Assembly: GCF_032854445.1 (NCBI RefSeq)
Contig: NC_088306.1
Coordinates: forward strand, 2,290,373-2,354,372
Length of the DNA stretch: 64,000 nt
DNA from: Liolophura sinensis
Lineage: Eukaryota > Mollusca > Polyplacophora > Chitonida > Chitonidae
Reading direction: 5' to 3'
Position numbers and translations under genes: made by a program. Below the pieces are notes generated by a model. It saw nothing but the letters and a program-made list of their open reading frames with translations. It was not told where the DNA came from and ran no database searches. This document shows positions 1 to 33,733 of this stretch, in pieces (position 1 is the first letter of the stretch; every line of letters starts with the position of its first letter).

Positions 1-68
1 ACCCTTACTGAGTTAAATTGACAAGAGACCGTATTTCACCGGTAGCTATCACACTGTGGTCGCTACCT

Positions 69-72
<4 letters not shown>
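1..72 (-). repeat. Family B dispersed repeat, partial, window edge
   Basis: The reverse complement gives GACCACAGTGTGATAGCTAC, CCGGTGAAATACGG and CTCAGTAAGGGT, in the order found in a dozen other copies. It is cut by the window start and runs into the CT tract. Confidence 0.7.
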
Positions 73-141
<69 letters not shown>

Positions 142-194
142 CGCTCTCTCTCTCTCTCTCGCTCTCTCTCCTCCCCTCTCTCTCTCTCTCTCTG

Positions 195-255
<61 letters not shown>
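71..255. repeat. (CT)n microsatellite
   Basis: About 185 bp of near-pure CT with a few CG, TG and CC interruptions. The long Ser-Leu or Arg-Glu reading frames across it are artefacts. Confidence 0.99.
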
Positions 256-257
<2 letters not shown>

Positions 258-1798
258 TGGAAGTTTGTTATACTGTGATATATTACCATGGATGAATAAC
301 CTTGTGAAGGACTTCACCAATGACTGACCTGATTTATACTCATGGCTTGCGTACATACAGGATCTTGTGTCCATACAGTAAGAACAATGCTTAGATATCA
401 AACCATGACCCCGTTACACACAAGCCTATGATTCAGCCTAAATATAAATATATAAGTATATACCAATATTATTATGGTATAGTCATGGAAATCCTGATCA
501 TGCAGTGCCAACGTGTTGATGTACGTTTACACACGGTACTAAAGCGCTAGACTCTACAACTATCCATCTATCAGAGGAACCTCATTGGCAGAAGGAGATA
601 GAGCAGATAACATATCGGTATACATATTTACATAGTTGAACGAAGACTGAAAAAAAAATGTGGGGACAAAAAAGGTGTTTGACTATGTCAGTACAATGGG
701 CAAGGCTCCAGGAGGGCCCCAAGGCCGATTCCACAAAGCCAAGGATGACTTGCCCCAAAATATGATATACAACTTTCGAATTAATTTAAGGGTCATACAA
801 ATTAAATTTTTGACCACCTTAGGAATGTTATTATTACGACAAATTGTACAAACTTGCAACTTCCGGAGTCAAAAACTAAGCACTTTGACTAGGTTTTAAT
901 GTTGCTCATTTAAGTCGGGATGGTTTTGTGCAAATGACACCGGGACTAACTTGCAAAATACACGTTTATAGGAGATTTGTTTGTGATATAAAGAAGCAAG
1001 AATAAAATATCTTTTCAGGGAAGCACGGAATAATGTCGGAGTGTTGAAGCAAAATAGAATCTACTGGTTCTACAGATCAGTTTTGTTATAAAATAGAAGG
1101 AAAGTAACTCCGAGTAGTGAAGTCTTAGAAGCCATTTCCTGATGGTGGTACAAACATAGTCGCCCAAATGTAGGCTGACAACTATGACTTTCAAAGTTCA
1201 GAATTGCTTTCCTTCTGTTTTGAAACAGAATAGCTGTACACTATCCCAGCCGAGTGGGCAAGGGAGCAGGTGCCGCCCATGCCCCAGAAGCTCGAATCAC
1301 TTAGGTAACCCGAGACCAATTTTAGGAGTTATATTCAAATATATCGAAATGGCTTGTCGACGTATGAGATACTCCCGTGCTCCTCTGTCAAACGTTAGTC
1401 CTATATAAATGCGTACGGTCCGTTTTGGTAGTGGTAAACACAGTTCTGTTCATGTTGGATTTTCCATTACACGAACATGGAAAGGATACAAAAGTATGGT
1501 GATAAGCCAGAATGGTATAAACTACACGTTAGAAATATATTTACGGTTTAACATTGTTACAGGAACTCCAACAATATTGTAACAGTAACAGTTTGTTGTT
1601 CGTTTCACAAATGCATGATGGACAAAAACGGCTGGTGCAGGTAACGCTGCAGACTGGGCGTCGGTCCAGGAGCCACCTACATGTAGGCTCCGGGAGCTAC
1701 AAAGGACTAGACGAACGGAGATGCATTCTCAGCAAATTGCCATCAGTAAATTAGTGGTAAAGGCATACACCCGCTAAATGAATGCAATTAAAGACATA
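256..1798. other. Intergenic, nothing recognised
   Basis: AT-rich DNA with only short open frames that lack splice context or family resemblance. No gene or named repeat could be supported. Confidence 0.5.
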
Positions 1799-2092
1799 CA
1801 GCGTAGAGAGTAAAACCAGAGCAAAGACGACGATGTGATATTAGATAAATTCTCACACGTAACCGGTGAAATACAGCCTCTTGTCGGATTACCTCTGTAA
1901 AGGTTTTATTCTAACTGTCCCATTGCAAATGCACAAGCAGTAGAAAATCACAAACGCCCCGTAGCACATCAGCCTGAACGGAATAAAAGAAATGCAGTGA
2001 TGTTAGCTGCAATTTATTAACGTCGCTAGTCGAGATTTACTTAAAAATGATGTGTTGTCATTATATTTAACACACAATGAATATTAAAATAA
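1799..2092 (+). repeat. Family B dispersed repeat, near full length
   Basis: Starts AGAGAGTAAAACCAGAGCAA. It then holds CACACGTAACCGGTGAAATA, GGTTTTATTCTAACTGTCCC, GCAGTGATGTTAGCTGCAAT and TGATGTGTTGTCATTATATT, the module order shared with copies near 28.7, 42.3, 46.3 and 59.4 kb. Confidence 0.75.
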
Positions 2093-2130
2093 TGCAAAGG
2101 GATCAGGCATCGATGACACTTAGTCGTGCA

Positions 2131-2215
2131 GTATAGAGAGTAAAACCAGAGCAGCGACGATAGTGTGATAACTGGCAAATGATCTCATGTAACAGGTGAA
2201 AAACGGCCAACTGAG
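2131..2215 (+). repeat. Family B dispersed repeat, 5' part
   Basis: ATAGAGAGTAAAACCAGAGC, then GACGATAGTGTGATAACTGG, then AACAGGTGAAAAACGGCC. It is truncated after the first module. Confidence 0.75.
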
Positions 2216-3453
2216 GCACGTAGGTGCATGAATGGTCGACTTTTATGAAAGAGAGAACTGAGTAGTTGCCACAATAGGCGGAGACGTAACAGTCAAGGTG
2301 ATGAGGGCGAATACAAAATCATTTCCATTTTTGTTTTCGGCTACGAAATAAATATGCACCGATTTTGTACTTCTACACCACCTGGCTTATCTAGCTACGC
2401 AATTCGTTGTAAAAGAATGAACAATCATAGCTGAATATCTACAAAAAATACACTGTAATTAAAGGTGACAGGACATTTTAGCGTAAAACGACATATTATA
2501 TATGCTATGCTCTTTACCAGAATAAATTAACTACACTTATGGCAAATACAAATTTAGCATACGCCATCCCACGCGCTCTATTTTATTTACTTTGATATTT
2601 CATCGTATACTCAAGAATTGTTTACTTTTATACGATGGTGTTTAGTTTCATGGGTGGAGGAAATGGGGCCTGGCTCACTTGCAATTTTTATTACAAAATA
2701 CTTAATCTTGCTTTTCATATCGAAAGAATTGTTTTATATGTGTTTTGATGTGTATACCATACATGGCGTTTTTAGACAAACGAAGATGGACACAAATTAC
2801 AATCGGAATATAAATTTGTATTTACTACACTGAAATTTTAAACTGCTTATTTTCACGAGTCTGAAATCAAAATCTGTTTCCATGATTCCCCCAGGGGTGT
2901 AACTAACATCCTTTCTGAAACCCCGTATGTGCGCCGAGGGTGGAGTACTACCCAGGTAGCACAATTTTTGACCGCTGAATTTCAACCCTGCCCACTGTCC
3001 TGGAACGGCCTGTTTACTTGTTTACTTTCACAGCGGGGACAACTCAAGGCGGGACGGCAACAGACAGCTGTACTAATCGATGCCCGAGAAATGCCTACCG
3101 AACCCAGAACAGAACTAAAAACAAAATAAACATAAATGAACAACATAAGCACTTTGGTAACAGATGTCGATATGCTACAGAGAATGGAGGTATTTTATAC
3201 CTCGCTCGCCGCCGATTGACTTCAGTGGAGTTTGGTATTCCGATCGCGTCACTTTCATGTGTAGAGTGCAGTGACGTCTAAAAATGTTAGCTCAACATTT
3301 AAAATTTAATACACACAAAAAGCTGGAGTAAGTTGTTGCTGGGCTGAATATTTGGAATTACCCCTACGCAGATTAACGGTGATCTGCAGTGTGCCTTGAA
3401 TTCTATTACGTGTGATTACATTTCGGCATTGACTTAGGCGCTGCTATACCAAG
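2216..3453. other. Upstream region of the ABCC gene
   Basis: It should contain the promoter and any noncoding first exon. I see no TATA box or initiator that I would commit to, and no other gene. Confidence 0.4.
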
Positions 3454-26160
<22,707 letters not shown>

Positions 26161-26239
26161 GAACAACCCCAACATAATGTACTTCTGTGTCCAAGTATTT
26201 TAACGCATATTATGTAAATAATGATTCTGTAAATATGTA

Positions 26240-26260
26240 AATAAAAAGTTTGATAATAAA
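26240..26260 (+). terminator. Polyadenylation signals of the ABCC gene
   Basis: AATAAA at 26240-26245 and again at 26255-26260, 80-100 bp past the TAA, followed by a T-rich stretch. This gives a short 3' UTR of roughly 110-130 nt. Confidence 0.75.
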
Positions 26261-26355
26261 GGTGCTGTATATTTAACACTATATTCAGACTTTCTTAACT
26301 GTTTTTCTCTCAGGGATTATAATGTCGTTTTCACAGTATTTTGCTTAAGTACGTA

Positions 26356-26701
26356 TAATCTGTTTCTTGTAGAAACTCGCCTATATACAGCTGTCTGTAA
26401 AATCGGTCATATTTGATACCAAATTGCCCTTATTCAGTGATATGTAATAAACAAAAACTCAATATTCTTGCAAAGAAAATGAAGTTAAAACACTTTTTCT
26501 AATTTAAAACATAAACTCAATAAGCCTTGTTTCGACAACAAGAACTCATTGCCTCGGGTGACGCCATAATCATCAGAGACACATAATAGATGTGCAGAGC
26601 TTGTATTGTTTTGTTACGTGTCACAAAGACAATTTTTGTAGCAAGTATGACTGATTTTACAGACAGCTGAATATAGGCGCCTAGCTAAAAGAAACAGACT
26701 A
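26356..26701. mobile_element. MITE-like palindromic element with about 60-bp TIRs (family F)
   Basis: The left end TAATCTGTTTCTTGTAGAAA and the reverse complement of the right end TAGTCTGTTTCTTTTAGCTA are followed on both sides by CGCCTATAT.CAGCTGTCTG and TAAAATC.GTCATA. TA lies on both sides as a candidate target duplication. It starts about 95 bp past the second AATAAA. No coding capacity. Confidence 0.75.
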
Positions 26702-26703
26702 TA

Positions 26704-27029
26704 GTCAATGTGTCGCACAATGAGCTACCAACAGTTTGTGCGAATCACAGTACGAATTACACGTCGCAAGTTTTTAGTTACGCGACTTGTTGAAACATGT
26801 TGCGTGTTACAGTTTCATCCATAATGTATTTGTTTCACTCTGTGTTGAATACGCACTCTCACAGAAGAAAACGGGATATCATAACATAGCTGCATGAAGT
26901 CATGTCAAAGACACCAAGGCAACATTCGCAAAACTCCGCAAATCAACTGTTATCGTAAACCACATGGCCTTTCGATTTATTAATTTGGGTGACCCTCGAC
27001 CTAGACATGGCGTAACCGACTGTATACTG
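26704..27029. other. Intergenic, nothing recognised
   Basis: No open frame or repeat that I could support. Confidence 0.4.
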
Positions 27030-27236
27030 ACCGATCAGTACTTATTGACCTCAGACCGACCAGTACTTAATGACCCCAGACCGACCAGAACTTAATGACC
27101 CCAGACCGACCAGTACTAATTGACCCCAGGCCGATCAGTACTAAAAGACCCCAGACCGACCAGTGCTTAATGACCCTAGACCGATCAGTACTAAATGGCC
27201 CCAGACCAACCAGTACTTACTGGCTCCAAATCACAG
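27030..27236. repeat. About 25-bp tandem repeat, about 8 units
   Basis: Units of GACCCCAGACCGACCAGTAC plus TTAAT, with substitutions (CCGATCAGTACTAA, CCAACCAGTACTTA). Confidence 0.95.
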
Positions 27237-27389
27237 AACAATAGCGAACTTGAAATCATTTTAATTTGGTCTAGTAGAAAATCAGTGATGTCTAGGATTG
27301 GGAAAATGGTCTGTTCCCTGCAACATTTTTTCATATGTCTTCTTTATGGTTGGTGCTGTTGAATTGTAGAAATTAACATGATTCTACAC

Positions 27390-27620
27390 GTCTGCACAGA
27401 CATTCGTACACAAATCGCAAACCAGAATAGACGTTCAATAATTGCAAGACAAGCAATCTACATTTTTCAAGGGGGAACATAGTGAAGGAAAGACAACAAG
27501 AATGTTCTAGGCGAATCAATGGAATCAGTGTCCAAACCAGTACTCAAGCTGTTAACATTAAATAGAAAATCTCTTGTCTGAGTGACGCTGGAATGTATTA
27601 TATTATTTCAACAGGTTATT
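27390..27620 (+). repeat. Family D repeat, diverged copy
   Basis: CAGACATTCGTACACAAATC, AGAATAGACGTTCAATAATT, AAGAATGTTCTAGGCGAATC and ATGGAATCAGTGTCCAAACC parallel the copy at 29.95-30.2 kb. Confidence 0.5.
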
Positions 27621-28344
27621 CTCCACATAAAGATTGTGTTAGGCGAACAAGATATTATGTTGGGTGTTTTGTTATAACAACAGAACATATTCCCACATTA
27701 AAATTAACAGATTACGTTTAAGTGTACCAGTGCAAGTTTATAAGCTGTCGACCGATCATAGCTCAAAAGTGTTAGTCTGTGGGTCAGGCAGAGATTTGAA
27801 CTCGGATCTTTTGATGTTAACCAGCATTCTGTCATCGGAACGACAGGTTTACTGATCGTATAAACACTGAAAAAGCGCGCCGTAGCTACACATGGTTTGT
27901 CTCCTTACATGGAAAAATGTGCAGGAAAAATTTTGCCTCAGTCACATATAAGTCATTACGCCTTATCTGATAATAAAAATGAAAAAATGTTGAAAGGTTT
28001 GGAAAGCGAAGAATTTTTTTTTACCAGAACACGCAATCGGACGTAAAGGAAAACATTTATCAACAGATATCGATATCCTCAGGAAAATCCAATAAGGTAA
28101 AAAAATGTTGCCCATGTGACTTTTGGCAATTTACATGTTTTCCTTCAATAATAGAAGCAATTCATTACTTCTTTACTAATGTGATTGTAACTAAGTGATA
28201 AGCTTTTTTTCTTTGGCTTTTGTATTTATTGGTTGACGATTAGCACAGGGTGTCAGAAAAAGTAGTCACTTAGGTCCAGGAAAGTATTAATGATCATTTA
28301 ACGGCTGCCAAATACCACATAAGAATCAGCTGATATGTGAATCA

Positions 28345-28510
28345 CATAACTGACTTCCTGAGCGATCTGTCAATATTTGCCAAGAAATCAAAAAGGTCGT
28401 TGAAGTCTGGAAGACTAGATGGACGGGACGGATGACAGATTAATACAGAGGGGGCATACCGACCAGGGCGTGAGGAAAACCAGCACAGTTCGCTAATCAT
28501 GTGCCAAATG
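28345..28510 (+). repeat. Duplicated segment C, copy 1
   Basis: CTGAGCGATCTGTCAATATT, GGAAGACTAGATGGACGGGA and GTTCGCTAATCATGTGCC align with 40,250-40,430. Confidence 0.65.
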
Positions 28511-28635
28511 TGCTAACTGACTTAAGCGTCTTCAGGATGTTATGACTCAGTTTACCTTTACAGTACCCTGATTTTATGCATCAAAAAATAACTACAAAAA
28601 GTGTCCAAATTGATTTTTGTCATAGTTAATATAAT

Positions 28636-28852
28636 TAAAAACGTAGAGCAAAGACAGTAAAACCAGAGCAGCGACAATAGTGTGGCAAATGATCACCCGT
28701 AATTGGTGAAATACGGCCTCTTGCCAATTTACCTCCCAAAGTTTTATATGCAGTGATGTTAATTTCAATTTATTAGACGTCACTGGTCTAGAATTACTCA
28801 TAATGCCGTGTTCTAATCACATTTAACATACAATGACATTAGCCCGCTTAAT
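28636..28852 (+). repeat. Family B dispersed repeat
   Basis: GACAGTAAAACCAGAGCAGC, AATTGGTGAAATACGGCCTC, TTGCCAATTTACCTCC, then GACGTCACTGGTCTAGAATT, ACTCATAATGCCGTG, ACATTTAACATACAATGACA. Confidence 0.8.
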
Positions 28853-29024
28853 GCTATAAAAAGCTTATTGTCGTTTGCAGATCTTTCTAGCTTAAAACAT
28901 TATCTGCTTGGATGTTTTCTACCCGGAGGTAAGTTCCGCTATACCTGTTGACATGGTTTTATTGCGGAACAAAATCGATACAGTCAGGTTCACTGGTGAC
29001 TTAGTCGCGCCGTTTTATCGGTGA

Positions 29025-29226
29025 ACAGTTAATAACATGGTAGGTGATCGCTTGTAGAGACCCTAAAATAGATCACAGATAATCCGCGTTTGATGTGCAG
29101 CAACGGTTCATTCTCCAAGGCATCACGTCAACATTGTGACCTGTCTGGTGGAATTAACTGCTGCGAGTTTACGAGCCGTTAAAATGGCGCTTCCAGGAGA
29201 ATCGACCGTACTCCTTATAACCTCCT
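29025..29226 (+). repeat. Duplicated segment X, copy 1
   Basis: TAATAACATGGTAGGTGATC, TGTAGAGACCCTAAAATAGA and GAGCCGTTAAAATGGCGCTT align with 41,167-41,400. A SINE interrupts it at its end. Confidence 0.65.
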
Positions 29227-29228
29227 TT

Positions 29229-29488
29229 AAGCCCACTCCGTGGCTCAGTTGGTTAGCGCACTAGCGTAATGACCCAGGCGTCTCTCACCAATGCGGTCGC
29301 TGTGAGTTCAAGTCTAGCTCATGCTGGCTTCCTCTCCGGCCGTATGTGGGAAGGTCTGCCAGCAACCTGCGGATGGTCGTGGGTTTTCCCCGAACAGTGC
29401 CCTGTTTCCTCCCACCATAATGCTGACCGCCGTCGTATAAGTGAAATATTCTTGAGTCCGTACTCACGAATCAAATAAATAAATAAAT
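29229..29488 (+). mobile_element. Family A SINE, full length
   Basis: tRNA-like head CCGTGGCTCAGTTGGTTAGC (A box) with GAGTTCAAGTCTAGC (B box), body CAGCAACCTGCGGATGGTCG, TCCCACCATAATGCTGACCG, tail TAAGTGAAATATTCTTGAGT and (AAAT)3. Confidence 0.96.
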
Positions 29489-29660
29489 CCTTTAAACCCA
29501 CATTCGCACGATACGATTTTTCGATTGTCACAGTCGCATGAAATAGTGCACGTCCTATTTTTATTCGACTACTTCAGTTCGATAGGTCGTCTCAACAATT
29601 TCACCGTGCGAAAGCGGCTTAATGCGGGAGAAAAAGTATAATGCCAGGATGTCCGTCAAT

Positions 29661-29905
29661 CTTTATTTATTTATTTGATTGATGTTTGACGCCGTTCACA
29701 AGAATATTTCATTTATACCACAGATGTCAGCATTATGGTTGGGGAAAAACGTACAGGCCACGACCATCCGCAGGTTGCTGTCATATCTTCCCACGTATGG
29801 CCGGAGAGGTAGCCAGCAGGAGCTGGACTTGAACTCAAGCCACGGCGCCTGGGTCAGTCAGCCATCTCTGGGCACGCTAATCAACTCGGCCACAGAGGCT
29901 CAATC
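29661..29905 (-). mobile_element. Family A SINE, full length
   Basis: Reverse tail TTTATTTATTTATTTGATTG, then CGACCATCCGCAGGTTGCTG, head end AACTCGGCCACAGAGGCTC. Confidence 0.94.
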
Positions 29906-29929
29906 TTAGTCAACAGAAATGCATGCGCC

Positions 29930-30335
29930 GAAACAGACATTCATATACCAGCCGCCTACCAAGGTCGACGCTCCGGGGGAATAATCGCAAGGCCAATTCC
30001 CAAAACGATATTTAACACAAGAACTAAGACAGTATATAAAGTACGTAAATAGGACGGAATGATACAAAGAAAAGCAGGCAACAGTTTTTAATGATGCTGG
30101 AAAGACGCAAGGTATGTTCTGGGTGAACGAGTGAAATCAACATTCAAACTGTGTCCCACGTTAGAATATAAGTTATCGATAATAAAATTACATCCCAGTT
30201 GCGCTTCGATTGCAACTCTTCACGCTTCCAAATTGGTGATTTAATTCATCACGATGAAGATACTGCCCCTAGCCCCGGGTTAAACGGGATCAGACAAAAT
30301 CAAGAAGCAGAGTGTCAGAGATTTTCCACGCTCTG
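29930..30335 (+). repeat. Family D repeat
   Basis: CAGACATTCATATACC, GGCCAATTCCCAAAACGATA, ATAAGTTATCGATAATAAAA and GAGTGTCAGAGATTTTCC match 43,990-44,375 in order. Confidence 0.75.
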
Positions 30336-30746
30336 TCCATACTGACCTACATGAATTATACTCTCGTGAAGGCGTTTGATGGAAAAACTCCTTGACACAC
30401 TATGTTTTGTAATAATAACTTGTGACGCTGAATGGAATCGTCACATAACACACATTATCTAACAATTACTATGAGGCGAGATATGTACACGCCATATGCA
30501 GGACCTTCGGAATATTGCTCACCAAGTAAGGATAATTAACAATGTCAAAATTGAAACTACCTCTCTTGTCGTACAGTCTGCAAGAGAGGAAATCGTTTTG
30601 GGATGTGTATCTTGTAGGTGCAGATAGGATGTACCATCTGGAAAGCCTGTGGTTCCTTTAGATCCATCGAAGGTGCATACATCTCTTCCACAGCTTTTGC
30701 TTTAAATGGATTGTTTAACGCTGGCTGATCATCAATATGCCACTGG

Positions 30747-31004
30747 GGGCCTCTGTGGCTCAGTTGGTTAGCGCGGTAGCGCAGCGTAATGGACCCAGAA
30801 GCCTCTCACCGTCAGTTCAAGTCCAGCTCATGCTGATTTCCTATCCGGTCGTAAATGGAATGGTCTTCCAGCAACCAGCGGATGGTCGTGTGTTTCCCCC
30901 GGGTACTGCCGGTTTCCTCCCACCATAATGCTGGCCGCCGTCGTATAAGTAAAATATTCTTGAGTACGGCGTAAAACATCAATCAAATAAATAAATAAAT
31001 GAAT
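30747..31004 (+). mobile_element. Family A SINE, full length
   Basis: GGGGGCCTCTGTGGCTCAGT, TGGTTAGCGCGGTAGCGCAG, CAGTTCAAGTCCAGC, tail GAGTACGGCGTAAAACATCA and (AAAT)n. Confidence 0.96.
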
Positions 31005-31394
31005 ATAACATTGACAGAAAGGCCATGGAAATTTGTACTTGATAGTAATTTTATTTCTCAGGTCAGCGGAATGCAGCCAAATTGTTTGGTTTTATCGTAG
31101 GCTTTATCGAACATGTTGATAGTATATATTTTATCAATGATGTCACACAACTATTTCCCACACATTGTTCTACATAAAATTCTTGTGATGTGGATCTTTT
31201 TTGCGCACACAAAAGCAAATCTGAGAATTAAACTCTGCTGTGACCGGTCAGAAACATTATTAACATTATCAGCAAACCAAAAATACAGTCCAAACATTTG
31301 TTTATGTTTAGTTCAATGAAAGAGTGGAAACATCAATAAAGTACATTTCTCGAAGTACTTTCTACTGATTTATTATTTTTACGGTTTCTAGCAT

Positions 31395-31960
31395 TTTAAG
31401 GGTATAGAACGATGCTACTTGTACGAAAACAATAAGATTAACATTCGCCCTGAGCCTTTTCCCTCCCCCATACCCACACAGAGCTCTATAAATCTACCAG
31501 ACATCATGTCATGTAGCTATTCAACCAGGAGACATTTGTACCCCTCCATTTTGATACGAGACACGAAAGATCGAGAAAATGGTTCGTTTGTGATTTATAA
31601 CTGCGACAGCGCAGGTAGCTCAGCTCGCAGTAGAAGAAAATTGTCATGAACGTCTTCTGGTTCAGTTCGTAACCCAGGACGATAGTAACTCACGACGCTC
31701 GTAACTCACGACAACAGTATAAATACCTCACGTCGCTGATGGCGACAGCTTGATTGAAAGACAATATCACAGTTTAAAGAAAAGTACCTCCGGTAAATAT
31801 CACTCGTACGTCCAGACGTTAGTAATCTGTGTTTTCTCCGCCCACTGACGATTGGGGTCACCACCATGCACACCAATATTATCCAACTGTCAGATAAAAT
31901 TGATGAACTGACTGTGAATGCCATTACCAGCACAGTTGACAGCCATTGCTCTTTGATCCG
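31395..31960 (+). repeat. Duplicated segment Y, copy 1
   Basis: AGGGTATAGAACGATGCTAC, CATTTTGATACGAG, TAATCTGTGTTTTCTCCGCC and GGGGTCACCACCATGCAC align in order with 41,394-41,885. Confidence 0.7.
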
Positions 31961-33585
31961 TCATCAATTCCAAACAGGAAGTATCAAACACCTTTGATAC
32001 ATATACATAACTTACCTATCTTACAGTCAACACCACGCAAACACATGGGATTACTGTAACTTATTTGTTACCCGGGAAAGTTGCTAAACTGGCAATGGTC
32101 TGACGTTAGGTTTGGCAAAATTTTCTTCGACCAAGCATAGCTCAAAGCAAACGCCAGAGCGCGCTCCCTTTAAAAATCTGTTGCCTTCTCAAGAAATTTG
32201 AGGCAAAATTTATTCGTCAAATACCTCTGCAAGGCAATCATTTAGCAGTTACGGCAGATCCCTACATTTTTGTCATTGAATTTACCGAGGACATTATTTC
32301 CATTCTGGGTACTTCCACGGAAATGCTCAAGATGTCATTTATTTCCTTACAAAAAAAGACGCTTTACTACTTTATCTTTCTCGAGCAGTATTTGAATAAT
32401 GATTTACAAGTATATGGATTAGGTAAAAAATATTCAATGACAATTAATTACAAGACGTGATAATATCCTTATTAATTGCAAAAAAGTATATCTTTAACGC
32501 CGTGTTGTAGAATGTGAATTCAACTAATGATGTCTTAACTGAGCACTTGTCTTCGTTGTTTAATGGTGACAAACAAGATGCGCGTACAAGATGTCAAAAT
32601 GGCCGTGCATCTTGTCTGCTCAGCGGATTGCCCCAGCACGGCCCTGTCATGGTGACAGATCTTCGTAGATTGAAACAAACGTTTTTCAACATAAAGACTA
32701 AAAGTAAGATGGTTTTTGATGTAATTAAACTGAGGTCAGATAACTTTATAAAACTCGGCAACAAAACTGGCTTCATCGTTTCACACAGTAAAAACATATC
32801 AGTATTTGTCTGATTTAATTTGAAAATTGAAGGACTAATTGAAAATTTGTAACAAATCTCCCTCCAGAGACGGAATTCCGGCAATTAATCATAGCCTGCG
32901 TTCTCTTTCTTAATTTTTCTATTCAAGCAAGAACATTAGCTTTTCTTATACATTCCACGAGTGTTGAACATCTGTCATTATCCTTCATTCCAAGTAATTT
33001 TCAAGTTTCAATCCCCTAGTTAAGCTTCGCTCTGTTAAATTTTCTGTTCGTTACAGGCCGTTATTTGCAGACAGAACAAGAACTCAGCTGTACGCGATGT
33101 ACTAGCTGTAGCGACTTGAAATAGCCCCAATAACCATTTTGAGAATTACATTTTTTTAAAGCTTTACGAAAGAATTCAGCAAGTATTTCCGTCCAGTACT
33201 GTTCGTTACTAAAGGCGTAGGTAAGTAAAATTCGCGTTATACACTTAACGATTCCAGAGAAATAAATAGGGAAATGCAATAACCGCCGAAATTACATTTA
33301 AAATATCTGGAACCCCTGGTGAACATTATCAATAGACACAAACAAATTCTGATTTATTTGTGTTCGCCAGTCACCTCACTTAAAACTCGCCCAATAAAGT
33401 GAATACTCACCCAGTTATAAAAGTTTCTTTCGGATTTGATTATAACAATTATTGCAGATTTTTCATCATATGATAACTGTTGTTATCATCATAATGAGCG
33501 AGTGACTTTTATGAAGAAGAGAAGATATATTTATTAGTTACTTATTAATGTATTTTTTTGATCGTTTATGAATGCCACATTCGAG
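31961..33585. other. Intergenic, nothing recognised
   Basis: Several short open frames without family resemblance or splice context. No repeat identified. Confidence 0.45.
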
Positions 33586-33587
33586 AA

Positions 33588-33731
33588 TTCTTCGACCTGT
33601 ATGACGGGAAATCCAGCAACCTGCGGACGGTTGTAACTTTCCCCCAGGATACATGTGCCACCATAATGCTGACCGCCCTCGTGTAAGTGAAATATTCTTG
33701 AATACGGCGAAAAACACCAATCAAATAAATA
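33588..33731 (+). mobile_element. Family A SINE, 3' part, interrupted by Tc1
   Basis: CCAGCAACCTGCGGACGGTT, GCCACCATAATGCTGACCGC, GTAAGTGAAATATTCTTGAA, CACCAATCAAATAAATA, where the Tc1-like element begins at a TA inside the tail. Confidence 0.92.
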
Positions 33732-33733
33732 TA

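Noticed and set aside
5-401. Long Arg-Glu or Ser-Leu reading frames
   Set aside because: They are translations of a (CT)n microsatellite on either strand.
29229-29300. tRNA gene
   Set aside because: A and B boxes are present but this is the head of a SINE repeated many times with the same body and tail.
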